Shown here: in pieces, positions 44,891 to 54,573 of the stretch
Layout: each line of letters starts with the position of its first letter
How positions within the stretch are numbered: position 1 is the stretch's first letter
Source of the DNA: Pachyseris speciosa
Lineage: Eukaryota; Cnidaria; Anthozoa; Scleractinia; Pachyseridae
Assembly (NCBI GenBank): GCA_016490735.1
Contig: JAEMWC010000162.1
Coordinates: 597,001 to 661,000 of the forward strand
DNA: 64,000 nucleotides
Direction of reading: 5' to 3'
Translations under genes and position numbers: made by a program
Notes under the pieces: generated by a model
What the model was told of the DNA's origin: nothing
The model's database searches: none
What the model saw: the letters and a program-made list of their open reading frames with translations, nothing else

Positions 44891-45135
44891 TTATGTAACT
44901 CCCCTGCCTTGAAGTTGTCTGGGTCGCCGAAAACCAGATCTGTTAGTTTACCACAAGCTTCCCCTTCCTCCACCAGTCTAGCTCTCTTATGATCGGCCGT
45001 CATTTCATTGGCGGACTTGGCGGGGTTTCCAAAGAAGTCGATCCATGATACCGAGCGATCGTAGCTATCATAGTCGGGAAGAGACTTGATTTCATGATCA
45101 AAGTCCCCGTTCTTTTCCCAAGTCCATGTAATGTG
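44890..45135 (-). pseudogene. Ngaro pol N-terminal segment
   Basis: Minus-strand frame encodes HITWTWEKNGDFDHEIKSLP, SVSWIDFFGNPAKSANEMTA and ARLVEEGEACGKLTDLVFGD, placed between the gag zinc knuckle and RT. It is separated from the RT by the + strand cassette. Confidence 0.6.
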
Positions 45136-45476
45136 CTACAGGAAGTAACGAGAGCAAAAACAGTAAAATTAGAGGAAGACATCTCCCTTCTTTTTTTTTT
45201 TTTCTCTTTTGGTTTAAAGGACAACCACGAACCCCGCCAAGTCGACAATGAAATAACAGATCTGACCTAGCGCATTTGCCAGGGCGGTTTCAGAAAACTA
45301 GATAACCCGTTTTCAAAACTGTTATCCCAGTGTGACTTATGAAAGAAAGATAATCTTACTTCTGTAACAATCAGGCAGCTTTATTATTATGGTATAACCA
45401 ACACCGTTAATACATTCGGCATTCAAAGCGGTTCATCAACACAATTAATACATTTGTCATTCAGAACGGTTCCTTG

Positions 45477-45924
45477 TTAATTCTTCTTAGCCCTTGAATC
45501 CTTTTCTTTATCGATAGATTTCTTATTTGGACAGTTAGCCCTATAATGGCCGGGTTCACCACAGTCAAAACACTTCACTTGGGATAAATCCACACGATTA
45601 TTCCGTTGCCCTTGTGGTCTTTTATACGGTGCAGAGTAGTTATTACCACGCCGTGGTGTGGATTGTTGGCGGTATGTTTAGCGACCTTTGATTCAAGGTC
45701 CAGCACTTTCTCATGGTCCTTATCTCCAATAAGGCGAGCTACTAGACTGTGGAACTGAAGTTTCGGGGCATCAATGTTACTACGGGCGGCTTGGTAAGAC
45801 AAACGGTAGTAGTTAGACTTCTCATGGCGTTTGTCGCTGGCTGTGTTCTGTAGGGTTTCCAGCATTTCTAATGCCTCATACTTGTTGCATTCAGTAAGAG
45901 GACGCGCGGTGTATGCCAATATCC
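45477..45924 (-). pseudogene. Ngaro gag, C-terminal part with zinc knuckle
   Basis: RRILAYTARPLTECNKYEAL, SYQAARSNIDAPKLQFHSLV and DHEKVLDLESKVAKH are followed, after a frame change near 45660, by a CCHC knuckle CFDCGEPGHYRANC (about 45534-45578) and a Lys-rich end at 45477. Gag would package element RNA. The 5' part lies beyond the L1-like insertion at 51791-52968. Confidence 0.82.
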
Positions 45925-45939
45925 GTCTAACTACCGCTT
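45925..45939. repeat. L1-like target-site duplication, left
   Basis: GTCTAACTACCGCTT, identical to 51776-51790; 15 bp, the usual length for L1-type insertions. Confidence 0.93.
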
Positions 45940-46572
45940 TTTTTTTTTTTTTCATATTTTCAATACTTTATTAATCCTCATGTAGTGGTTAAAATAAAAC
46001 GAAACACCACCAGCCCACACACAATTTGCCGTACTTTACATCGGAATAACTTATTCTACATTTGTTGAAATTAAACGCAACAACAACATTCCATACAAAC
46101 TTTGCTGTACTTTACACAGCAAGTAGCTACATCTTCATGGCAATAACAAACAATTACTGAAATGTAAAGGACACCGCAACTACTTCCACTTCTGGTCTTC
46201 CTGTTTGAAGCCCAAATTTGACATTAAAGAACTTAACTTTCGAGTGAAAAATCCCCATAAAAAGAAAATTATCCACTCTTACAAAGAATTCACGCTAAGT
46301 TGTTGGAAAAAAAAATTTTTTTTTTGCACATTTTATTGGAAACATAGAACATAGATTTACAACAATAACATATTACTACACTTCAAGAAAATAACAAAGG
46401 ATAAAGTCACTTTAAAGAAAAAGAAACGAAAATTAACCACTACTCTTAAACAATAATCACCCACGCACGCGCACACCGAGAGTGGATATTGATGTAAATA
46501 TAACTTGGATACACCTTGCAAACTATCGACTTATGTTGCAACTGCCGCAATTATAAACTCTTACGTGAAGAC

Positions 46573-49500
46573 TTAAGGTAGAGGGGCCCTTCTATTAAGA
46601 CGAGACCACTTTTGTTGGAATGCTTTCCTAGTGTTGTACCCAGAAGCTATTTGCCTTTCAACATTCATAGAATTTATAACTTGCTGTATAAAAACCTCCA
46701 GCCTAGGAAGGGCATTTGTCAACTTGCAGGTGTAAATATAATATCTCGCAATAAGGAGTAGGTGATGAACTAGCAGATCAGATATTTCGTCAATAATGCC
46801 CAGACAAAGAGGCGAGGAGAGTTGAAAGTCCTTCAATCCGCTAAAATTTTGTGATATCCATTGGAAAATTTCCTCCCCCAAAAAAGGCCATTGTATATTT
46901 ACAATTCCAGAAGAGATGGATAAGGGTTTCTGTAGTTTCTTCACAAAAGGAACAACTGTCGATTTGTTTTAATCCTATTTTAACGAGAAAATCGTTAGTA
47001 GCAATCCTTCTATGCAGGAGCTTGAATTGAAAGACTCTAAGCTTTGTTTCTCTCGTACATAAAAAAGGCAACCGATATGTATTTTTCCAACTGACAGTGG
47101 ATATTCCGAGTTCTTCCCCTTGAGATAACCATTTCTCCTCGCTTCTTTTTGGGTTGGAAGCTCTCTTTTGAATGAGAAGCCGATAAAGCTCTTTAACAAC
47201 CTTCGGTAAAGACTGGGCAACCTCAATAACACCTTTTGGACATGGCCTATTGATATCCGGTGAACAGAACTTCTTGAAGTATTTCAAGGCGGACACAACT
47301 TTGTAGTATTCGAGGTAGTTAATGTTGATTTTAAATTTCGCTGCAAAAGCAGCATAGCCCAGAAAATTTTGCTCATTGTCCAACAGATCTTCAACTGTTT
47401 CCACACCTGCATCTAACCACGATTTATAAAAAAAGGGTTGATTTCCGATCCTAATCATCGAGTTATGCCAGATTCGGGAGGAGACAAATTCCAAATTCTT
47501 ATCTCTATAGTTTAAATTGGACCAGAATTGAACAATCTCTTTTAGGAATGGATCAGTTATATTAAGCCTTGAGGCGTCCTGCCATTTTAAATTACCAAGA
47601 AACAATAGCTTCCCTCCATATTTTCCTAGGTGGTAATAAAAAAAGAGCTTCCATTTACCTTGGTTATTATCATCTAAATAACCTTGAACCCATTTGAATT
47701 TTAACGATTCGTTAAAGCTATGAACGTCAATCATTTTAAGACCTCCCTTATCATAGTCATTAACGATTTCAGTCCTTTTTATTTTGTCGCCCTTGCCATC
47801 CCAGAGGAATTCATACAGCGCAGAGTTTATCTCTTTTAGGACACCTGGAGGTGTTGGGAGAGAAGACAGGACATAAACAGCCTGAGACACCGCCAAACTT
47901 TTTATAACTACAATCTTACCCAAAAGAGTGAGTCTCCTGATAGACCACCTGTTTAGAATCTTCTTCAATTTTTCAATTTTGTCAGACAGGTTAGCCAAGA
48001 CGGCATTTTTTTCTGCTGTCGAGAACCATACTCCTAAGGCGTAGACCTTTCCCTCAGCCCATGTTATTGGTTTATTTGCGGGTAGCTTAACGTTCGAATT
48101 TCGACATGAGCCGATCCAGAGGGCTTCGGTCTTCTCATAGTTGACTTTTAGGCCAGAAGGGAGCGCAAATGTATCGAGCATATATAGAGTTCTAGAAAAG
48201 GATGTTTCACTGCCATCCAAAATCATTGTTGTATCGTCTGCATATTGTGATATTTTGCATTCCGTTCCAAGGACCTGTATACCACGGACTTTTTCATCCT
48301 TTCTTATTGCACTACCTAGTATTTCTGCACAAAATAAATAAATAAATAAGGGGAAAGTGGACAACCTTGTCTTACTCCACGACTCAAGGTGAAAAAGTCT
48401 GATGCCCAGCCGTTGTTCTGTATGCAGCTGCTAATATCGGTATAGAAAAGATTTACCCAAGCCACTAGGGACGATCCGAAGTTGTAATAGTCTAAAGTTT
48501 TTTCGATGAAGGACCATTCTAGGCTGTCAAAAGCCTTCTCAAAGTCCACGAATAATAGTAGACCTGAAATTTGTTTTTCGTTTGTGTAATTTATGATGCT
48601 ATCTATCAGCCTAATATTTTCTCCAATGAATCTGTTTTTCATAAAACCAGTCTGATCATTATTGATTATTTTTGGTAGGACTTTTCGTATCCGGCTAGCA
48701 ATAGCCTTAGCGGCTATTTTATAATCACAATTGAGAAGAGTAATTGGCCTCCAATTCTTTAAAACATTCGTAGCTTTGTTCTTTTTGGGAATGAGGGAGA
48801 TCAAGCCCCTCCTTTGAGTAATTGATAACAAGCCCTTTGTATATGCGCTATTTAAAGCATTTATTAAGTAAGGATGGATATCGTTCCAGAGAACTTTGTA
48901 AAATTCGGCTGGTAGGCAGTCACTCCCAGGGCTTTTACCTATTTCCATGTGTTTCAAGCTTTCCAAGCATTCAGTCTCCGTTAGCAAACCTTCACATTCT
49001 CTTTGCTCGAACTCGTCTAAAGTTAAAGTGTTTCCTTCCGGAAAGAAAAGTTCCTCGCTGACTTTAGAATATGGAGAGTTACTCGAGGTGTATAGGTTTT
49101 GGTAAAAAGATTTCGCTTCTTCAAGAATCTCACTATCGTTATTAATGATTCTGTCATCGGCTAACTGTAGATGTTTAATAGTCTTTTGGTTAAAGTGACG
49201 TTTCTCCAGAGATAAAAAGTATTTCGTGTTCTTCTCTCCTTCATTATACCAGCGGGATTTGGATCTTAATATTGCCCCACGAGTTTTATGTTTTAAGATC
49301 TCTTCTCTTTGGAGGATTTTGAGGTTTAATTGATTTGATATTTCTTTTCTACGGCTTTCGGTAATATTATTTTCTTCCAGTCTCTTTTGAAGAGACAGTA
49401 TATCAGATTCAAGGCTTTCTTCCTCCACTTTCATTTTAGCTTTCTTTTTCCTCGCGTAAATTATCGAATTTGATCGTATTTGCATTTTCATGGTGTCCCA

Positions 49501-50346
49501 CAGGAGAACAGCGTCAACCTCATTGTTATGTTCATAATCGTTGGCTACTTCAGCAATTGTGCTCTTCATTAATTTGACATATTCCTCGTCTGACAGGAGA
49601 GAAGTATTTAACTTCCAAAAACCCGGTCCCCTAGGGTTTTGATTGTGTGCAAGATGTAGAGTCACAAGAGAGTGGTCGGTTTTATATCCAGGTAAAATGT
49701 CCGCTTTAGTAGTTTTTGTGCGAAGACTTGTGCTAGTTAAAAAGAAGTCCAAGCGACAGTGCACTTCGGGATTACTTCTTCTCCAAGAAAACCTTTTAGC
49801 GTCGGGATTAAGGATGCGCCAAATGTCTGTGAGATCGAACAGATCCATTATATAGCGGACTACTTTCAGCGAGTTAGTATGGGTCACTGGGTTACCTCCT
49901 TTTTTGTCTTTTTGTACATCCAACACCAAATTGAAATCCCCTCCAAAGACTATATCCTCACGTTCAAAGGAGAGAAGCTGGGAGAGAACCTTCCAAAAAT
50001 AGGTCGGATTATCATCATTTGGTGCATAGATATTCAATAATGTCAGGGTTTTGTTCTCCATTTTGATGTCAACTATAATAAACCGTCCCTCTGGATCTGC
50101 AAATTGTTTTAACAATTGAAACTCAAAGTTGTTATTGAAAAGCATACACACTCCAGCACTTGCACTGGAGTAGCTGCTGAAAATAGCTTTAAACCCCCAT
50201 TCTGATAACCAGTAGACTTCTTTCTCTTTCGTGCAGTGAACTTCCTGCAGAAAATATATTGCATATTTTTTTAACTTAAGCCAGCGAAAGGTCTCACGCC
50301 TTTTCAAGGTGTTCGACAGACCCCTCACGTTTAGAGAACAGATCAC
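46573..50346 (-). pseudogene. L1-like ORF2: endonuclease-reverse transcriptase (two frame breaks)
   Basis: Endonuclease: SLNVRGLSNTLKRRE, FLQEVHC, LLNIYAPNDD, FGGDFNLVL, RLDFFLTS and TDHSLV. RT: GKSPGSDCLPAEFYK, NWRPITLLNCDYKI, QTGFMKNRFIGENIR, FVDFEKAFDSLEW, LSRGVRQGCPLSPYLF, then SQYADDTTMIL (about 48250). A frameshift near 48340 lies in a TTTA repeat directly after SPYLF. The C-terminal CSFCEETTETLIHLFWNC is the Cys-rich motif of L1/Tx1 ORF2, and a second shift near 46870 precedes the final 100 residues. Otherwise length and order are complete, so the copy is recent. Confidence 0.9.
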
Positions 50347-50663
50347 TATTTCTTCCGCGACAAAGGTGTTAATTGCAACTTATCATAAACAAAAGGGTGT
50401 TGAAACGGCAACGATATGCATAACAATCGATACTTTGCAAGGTAAAACAAGAATAAAAACAAACCAACATTGTATAAGAAAAAGAAAACAAGGACATATA
50501 TATACACAGCTAAAACAGGGTTAAACATAAAACGGAAAGGGTAAAATTCCTTCTGGGTTGGGGGATACATATCCATCAAGTTAGTAACATATGTGAAGGG
50601 GCATGATCATGATTCATTTAATATGTAGCAGGAACACTGGTTGAGGAAAGCGGCGATGATAAT

Positions 50664-51602
50664 TTAGTAAGAGGCTTTAAGATCATCGGGGATGTTTCCC
50701 ACATGAAAGACTTGATTGTCAACAATGAGATTTCTATTAACTACTCTAGCGTCCAAACCTTTTTCCTTTGCTTTAAACATCGCCTTTATTAGAGTCTTTC
50801 TTTCCATCTGAACCGCTCTTGCATAATCTTGTGTGATGTACGCGTCCTTGTATTTTTCAGATTTCTTCAGCTTGTTTTTTGCTTTCAATACATAATCTCT
50901 GTCTTCCCTAAGAAGAAATCGAGCGATAATGGGACGTGGAGAGGCCTTAGCTTGTTCGTTAATCGCGGGGCGAACCTTCCCAACTCTGTGCACCGCTTGA
51001 AATTGGATGTCGTCCGTGCTGATTTTCAATTCGTTTTCGATAATGTCGTAGACTGTATCGATGCAGTTTTCACCTGTTTGTTCTGGTATATTCATGAATC
51101 GAAGATTTTCTCTTCTGGAGTAGGTTTCCAGGGCAATAACTTTCTCTTGCTCCTCCTCTAGCTTAATTTTTAACTGATCGATTTCAACTCGCTGGTTATC
51201 CAGTTGTAGCTTGTTTCTTTTTAGTCGGTTTATATCTGTTTGTTGGCTCTCCAGATCCCTGTCGGATTTTTCTTTAGAATCGCTGACATCTTTCAGTTGC
51301 GTTTGGATCTCGCCGATTACGGCCCATGCTGTTTCAACTGATTTTTCCATTTCTGCCATGTTGTTTTTGACAACTACGATTTCTTCTTTTAGCTCGTATC
51401 GTAAAGTTGACAACTCCGTACTTAGATTTCCAAATAAGTCCTCCAATCTCTTGTCCAAGTAATTTAGTTTATCTAATAAGTGCGAAAGGGATACTGACGG
51501 TTCCGAGTATTTCTCGTTTACCATTTCGTCGTTCTTAAATCGGCGGGAAGGTGGAGACTCTGTCGAAGATGAACTTGTCGAGCGCTCAGAGCGCTTTGCC
51601 AT
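50664..51602 (-). CDS. L1-like ORF1 RNA-binding protein, intact
   Basis: ATG at 51602, 312 codons without interruption. Residues 1-25 are Ser-rich, 35-160 form a long coiled coil (LLDKLNYLDKRLEDLFGNLS; ESQQTDINRLKRNKLQLDNQ). Residues 160-300 form an RRM and C-terminal domain with ALETYSRRENLRFMNIPE, AVHRVGK, RPIIARFLLREDRDYVL and KGLDARVVNRNLIV. This is the standard L1 ORF1p architecture: trimerisation and binding of element RNA. Confidence 0.92.
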   Translation of the reverse strand: MAKRSERSTSSSSTESPPSRRFKNDEMVNEKYSEPSVSLSHLLDKLNYLDKRLEDLFGNLSTELSTLRYELKEEIVVVKNNMAEMEKSVETAWAVIGEIQTQLKDVSDSKEKSDRDLESQQTDINRLKRNKLQLDNQRVEIDQLKIKLEEEQEKVIALETYSRRENLRFMNIPEQTGENCIDTVYDIIENELKISTDDIQFQAVHRVGKVRPAINEQAKASPRPIIARFLLREDRDYVLKAKNKLKKSEKYKDAYITQDYARAVQMERKTLIKAMFKAKEKGLDARVVNRNLIVDNQVFHVGNIPDDLKASY

Positions 51603-51775
51603 TAACGGGAAATGTCGGATTCAAAAAAAGATGCAATGGCGAGAGTTGTGTTTGGTAAAAATCAGCCTGCTTCAGATCTTGTACGCTATTTGAGAGAACA
51701 TGGCCTTCACCTGGATGTGGGATCACAGAGCAACTGGAACACGACCGTACGCCATCACTGTCTCCCCAGTCTCCT

Positions 51776-51790
51776 GTCTAACTACCGCTT
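51776..51790. repeat. L1-like target-site duplication, right
   Basis: Second copy of GTCTAACTACCGCTT, at the 5' end of the L1-like element. Gag reading on the minus strand (LESVIKASVEAVV) runs into it. Confidence 0.93.
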
Positions 51791-52109
51791 CGACCGACGC
51801 CTTGATTACCGATTCCAAGGACTCTTTTAAGGATTTTCACTTCATCTCTCAATTTCTACAAGAATAATAAAACAGACACGAGCAGTCAATACCCATGATA
51901 CATATCATTATTTCGCATGTGAATAGTGTCTAATGAAATACTATGTTTTGCATTTGGTTTACGTAACAAGCCACAAATTTGCATCCCGCGGTTTTTTAAA
52001 AGGACAATAAGAAATATTTCCTTTGTTTAACCGCCAAAGAAGTGTGTTCATTATTTGTTTTGTACAAAGCAATGCACTTTGTTTTTACTACTTCTTTGCC
52101 CGTAATTAG

Positions 52110-52665
52110 CATTTGGTTTCCATCGAATGATCATGTTACGAACAAAGCAAAACATTTCTTTGCTTTCCCCCGTCCGTAATCAGCGTTCGATTTCAATCAA
52201 ACCATCATTTTACGAACAATGCAAAACATTTCTTTGCTCTCGCCAGTCCGTAATCAGCGTTCGATTTCCATCGAACCATCATTCTACGAACACAGCAATA
52301 CATTTCCTTGCTTTCTCCCGTCCGTAATCAGCGTTCGATTTCCATCGAACCATCATTTTACGAACAAAGCAATATTCTTCCTTGCCTTCCTCCGTCCGAA
52401 CTCAGCGCTCGACATTCATCGAACCATCATTTAACGAACAAAGCAATACATTTCTCCACTTCCTCCTGTCCGTAAGCAACGTTCGACTTTCATCGAAAGA
52501 TCATTTTACGGGCAAAGCAATACATTTCGTTGTCTTCTTCCGTCCGTAATTAACGTTCGATTTCCATCGAACCATCATTTTACGAACAAAGCAAAAGACT
52601 TCCTCGCATTCTTCCGTCCGTAATCAGCATTCGACTTTTATCGAGTCATCATTTTACGAATGATA
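52110..52665. repeat. 74-bp minisatellite, about 7.5 copies
   Basis: Units read TACGAACAAAGCAATACATT...CGTCCGTAATCAGCGTTCGA and ...CCATCGAACCATCATTT, diverged by a few bases each. It lies between the gag N-terminal and central coding parts of the Ngaro element. Confidence 0.92.
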
Positions 52666-52674
52666 CCACACCCA

Positions 52675-52968
52675 GGTTATTGTTATTGTCCAGTTATTGT
52701 CCACCAGCATTTCCAGCGCTGCTTTGCCCCGCTGGATCATCAGAAACGGTTCATGGTTTCTTAAAAGAAAGAGAAACAAGAGGGAACGTAAATCATGACT
52801 GTGTGGTAAAAGAATAATCACCTCTAGTTCCTGTTGGTTCACAACGGGAACTGCCGCTGCTTGACCGGCTGGCTGGAGTTGTTCTGCAGGAGCAGGTTCA
52901 TCAGGTACGGCATTCGGCGCCGCCAGCAATTCGGGATTTGGATGTTGTACAAGGTTTACGCCCGCCAT
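52675..52968 (-). CDS. Ngaro gag N-terminal part
   Basis: ATG at 52968 just inside A1. Encodes MAGVNLVQHPNPELLAAPNA, a Pro/Ala/Gln-rich stretch and QQELEV, then RNHEPFLMIQRGKAALEMLV. A GTGATT...TTTTAAG segment inside (about 52827-52757) has the look of a small intron, but joining it breaks the frame, so it is left unsplit. Low similarity to anything recognised; assigned by position. Confidence 0.5.
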
Positions 52969-53011
52969 CTATCGCGAGGGTCGTACCGCCAACAAGAAAC
53001 TTCAAGAGTGA

Positions 53012-53684
53012 CCTTCCCCTCGTTCCGCTGGAAAACTGAGTGTGAGTGGAGTTGACAGTCCGCTCGCTATTTATGACACTGCTTAAAACTGCCGATAGAC
53101 CTTTCCAACTCGACGGAGTTTCACATGTAGAATGTATTACAATAAACCGTAGGTTGAAACTAAAAGATAAACGAACTAAAAGTTACAACATGAATAAAAA
53201 GAATTGCACCAACTGCCAACGAAATACAGCTAACAAGAAACGACGATAAAGACTATACTTACATTGTTACGGCTACTAAAAAACTGCGAAATAAACTGCC
53301 TTAGGAGAGAACCTCACTGCGGGAAACTAAAATTTGAAACTTGCGCGTAGCGCGACTGCCAAGAAAAGACTGTTAACCAAAAAGCAATAAAACTAAGGCT
53401 TACATGGCAAACACTGTAATTACATGCACAAAACGACGAGACTAAAATAAAGGTGTAAATTGTGATGAACTGCAAAAAAAAAAAACAAACAAACGGAACG
53501 AAGGTGTGACACAAACAATAAAACACTAACGAGCAGGCTACAAAAAAAAAAAGAACAAAAATAAGCGCCTAGGGATCTTACACTGCTTTTACGTAATCAT
53601 TGCGAAATATTCTCACTTGGCCTAATTGGCTGCATTGTTGAAGCATGTTTCAAATTTGCATATGATTAGGAGTATTATGAATAG
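53012..53684 (-). repeat. Ngaro split direct repeat A1 (interrupted)
   Basis: Matches A2 at 53012-53094 and 53588-53684. Between them about 490 bp is inserted, with CACTGCTT at both borders. The outer end GAATAG joins LINE 3' UTR sequence. Confidence 0.8.
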
Positions 53685-53756
53685 GCATAGGATTTTGTAA
53701 AAATTTTACTGATGAATTTTACCGTCTTAAAATAAAGTTATCTTATCTTATTGTGT
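53685..53756 (+). mobile_element. Terminal 3' UTR of the interrupted LINE
   Basis: GCATAGGATTTTGTAAAAAT ... AATAAAGTTATCTTATCTTA has the form of an L2/CR1 3' end with a short terminal TTATC repeat. It is the continuation of 39700-39781 displaced by the Ngaro insertion. Confidence 0.65.
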
Positions 53757-54303
53757 CGATTACCGAACGTTCGATTGATGATTACATCGGGATTCATAGC
53801 TATTTACCTCTTATCTATTCAAGATGCAGTCGGTAAAAAGTTTATCGTAGTTTTCGAAAATCTTTTGAAAAACGCCGTGGTCATAGAATGTTCCACACTT
53901 GACTGATAAGTACAATATAGAGGAAACCGCATGATTGGAAAACAGTCACAGTCGAGTAAGGTTTTGTAACAACATTGGGAAAATAAAAAAAAAGAGCAAA
54001 TAGATTCCATGTTACCTTGAGCCTGTTTCGCAATTAGTCACAGAAGACGTCAAAATGTGGTAGTACTATCAGTAAGCCACTCGCGTGCTGCTCTTGTGCC
54101 ACTTTTATCGCTATGGCCACGTTTTGACGTCATCGGTGCGATATTACGGACATACATCAATAACATGAAATACATTGTAGGAGAACAAAGAACATATTAT
54201 AATTACGCACACACGCCTTCCACAGTCTCGCTTTGCTAAACAAGAACTCAATATATTTAATTCCGATGGAAAGCAAAATTTACTTAGATTGACGACGACA
54301 ACG
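53757..54303 (+). promoter_or_regulatory. Gene B 5' flanking region
   Basis: 547 bp between the LINE tail and the gene B start codon. A palindromic CRE-like TGACGTCA lies at 54125-54132, about 170 bp before the ATG. An AT-rich AATATATTTAATTCC lies at about 54250. The transcription start is not visible. Similar TGACGTCA words occur in repeats elsewhere in the window, so function is uncertain. Confidence 0.35.
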
Positions 54304-54573
54304 ATGGTTACACTTGCATTTTTTATCTTTCTTGCTGCATTTCGCTGCGCAGTTTCTGCCGTTCTGTTATCGGAGTATGCTCACCATGCTGTTCTGGACG
54401 CAGACCAGAAGATAAAGCTCTTCTGGAGTATTGATTGGGATGCAGAAACCGTTTCGTTTGCCGTGGAGGCGGAAACCACAGGATGGGTAGGCCTTGGCTT
54501 CTCTAGTTCTGGGCAAATGACCGGCAGTGATGTTGTGATCGGCTGGGTCAAGGATGGCAAGGGATATCTCACG
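54304..54573 (+). CDS. MOXD1: Gene B exon 1 (signal peptide and DOMON start)
   Basis: ATG at 54304 in AACGATGG context; the in-frame TTG at 54289 is not a plausible start. Signal peptide of about 19 residues, then YAHHAVLDADQKIKLFWSID and ETTGWVGLGFSSSGQMTGSD, the typical DOMON strand signature. GTATGA donor. Confidence 0.92.

Larger units (their letters stand above)
45940..51775 (-). mobile_element. L1/Tx1-like non-LTR retrotransposon, full length
   Basis: A 5.8 kb element with a 15-bp target duplication and a poly-A tail on the minus strand (T-run at 45938-45952). Order: 175-bp 5' UTR, ORF1 (51602-50664), 320-bp spacer, ORF2 (50346-46573), 630-bp 3' UTR. It is inserted into Ngaro gag, so it is younger than the Ngaro insertion. 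Confidence 0.93.
39782..53684 (-). mobile_element. Ngaro-type (DIRS order) tyrosine-recombinase retrotransposon
   Basis: On the minus strand the order is A1 repeat (53684 to about 53012, internally interrupted), gag, pol with RT-RNase H, tyrosine recombinase, then B1 (40173-40105), A2 (40104-39851) and B2 (39850-39782). B1 and B2 are 69-bp direct repeats with one mismatch. A2 matches A1 over GGAGTATTNTGAATAG, GCTTGAAACATGC and TTCCCCTCGTTCCGCTGGAA regions. This is the split-direct-repeat plan A1...B1A2B2 of Ngaro/PAT elements. The flanks join LINE 3' UTR sequence without a target duplication, as expected for recombinase-mediated insertion. It is interrupted by an L1-like element, an ORF cassette and a 0.5 kb insert in A1 bounded by CACTGCTT. 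Confidence 0.85.

Noticed and set aside
52127..52434. Repeated peptide frames (QRSISI...EPS)
   Set aside because: Forward reading of the 74-bp minisatellite inside a minus-strand element; no start context or homology.
54289..54303. Upstream TTG start of gene B
   Set aside because: ATG at 54304 has a good context and opens directly on a signal peptide.
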